A stretch of 6,494 nt of DNA from NCBI GenBank assembly GCA_963579025.1, contig CAUZFZ010000293.1, forward strand, positions 1 to 6,494, written 5' to 3'. Positions 6,442 to 6,494 of this stretch are shown here, in pieces. The notes beneath the pieces were generated by a model, which was not told the DNA's origin, did no database searches, and saw nothing but the letters and a program-made list of their open reading frames with translations. The DNA comes from CAUZFZ01 sp963579025. GTDB taxonomy: Bacteria > Planctomycetota > Planctomycetia > Planctomycetales > Planctomycetaceae. The position numbers and the translations under genes were made by a program. Position 1 is the first letter of the stretch; each line of letters opens with the position of its first letter.

Positions 6442-6494
6442 ATGAGCGAGAACGGTTATTCGACTTTGGAAATACGAGTGCGTGCCGTTGAGGC
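6442..6494 (+). CDS. Transposase N-terminus, IS630-like (partial, runs off the window)
   Basis: The ATG at 6442 opens a frame reading MSENGYSTLEIRVRAVE to the window edge (17 full codons). The pattern YSxxxRxRAVxA resembles the start of the helix-turn-helix DNA-binding region of IS630-family transposases, which cut and paste DNA at TA sites. There is no clear Shine-Dalgarno sequence; the start lies just after arm two of the inverted repeat, so the hairpin would be in or next to its leader. A catalytic DDE/DDD domain would be expected downstream but cannot be seen. Other helix-turn-helix transposases (for example IS3-type OrfA) share similar starts, so the family is likely rather than certain. 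Confidence 0.55.
   Translation, partial: MSENGYSTLEIRVRAVE

Larger units (their letters stand above)
6370..6494 (+). mobile_element. Left end of an IS630/Tc1-mariner-type insertion element (partial)
   Basis: The Calx-beta coding sequence stops making sense after the TA at 6370-6371. What follows has an inverted repeat at its edge and then the beginning of an IS630-like transposase frame. IS630/Tc1-mariner elements insert at TA and duplicate it, so 6370-6371 is the likely target dinucleotide and the element body starts at 6372. The right end, second TA and remainder of the interrupted gene lie outside the window. Family assignment rests on 17 residues plus the TA junction. Confidence 0.55.

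Noticed and set aside
6478..6494. GTGCG at 6478 as a group II intron 5' end
   Set aside because: Only five bases match, and the same bases are better explained as codons of the transposase-like frame. The TA junction and inverted repeat point to a DNA transposon.

Overview
The window looks like a chromosomal stretch of a member of the Planctomycetota. The strongest indicator is the N-terminus of the large plus-strand protein, which carries the R-L-E-x-R-x-M-L-T type motif seen near the start of many planctomycete exported giant proteins. The GC-rich codon use, a zinc-ribbon/transmembrane serine protease and an HGGxSTG-type protein are compatible with this. No rRNA, tRNA or CRISPR array is visible.

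Layout. Three genes run on the minus strand. In transcription order they are an HGGxSTG-type cysteine-rich protein (2566-3246), a small C-terminal zinc-finger protein (2012-2569, start uncertain, its possible TTG start overlapping the preceding stop), and a membrane-anchored HtrA-like serine protease with an N-terminal zinc ribbon (57-1886). A gap of about 390 bases (3247-3633) separates this group from a divergent plus-strand gene (3634-6420). That gene encodes a very large exported protein with RTX nonapeptide repeats, a seven-unit FG-GAP/VCBS propeller and Calx-beta domains.

The right end is a mobile-element junction. At a TA dinucleotide (6370-6371), inside the second Calx-beta domain, the gene runs into foreign sequence. 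This has an inverted repeat at its edge, and from 6442 it has the first codons of what looks like an IS630/Tc1-mariner family transposase. The window ends there. The giant protein is therefore truncated and gains a 15-residue tail encoded by the element.

Most interesting points: (1) the propeller appears to be nested inside the first Calx-beta domain, with matching Gly-Asn codons at both joints, which suggests domain insertion by recombination; (2) the IS interruption; (3) the tight, uncharacterised HGGxSTG/zinc-finger gene pair, with an inverted 17/18-base repeat flanking most of the first gene and a 39-base tandem duplication in the second. The two large genes are plausibly cell-envelope functions (a periplasmic protease and a calcium-binding surface protein), but nothing in the sequence links their functions directly.
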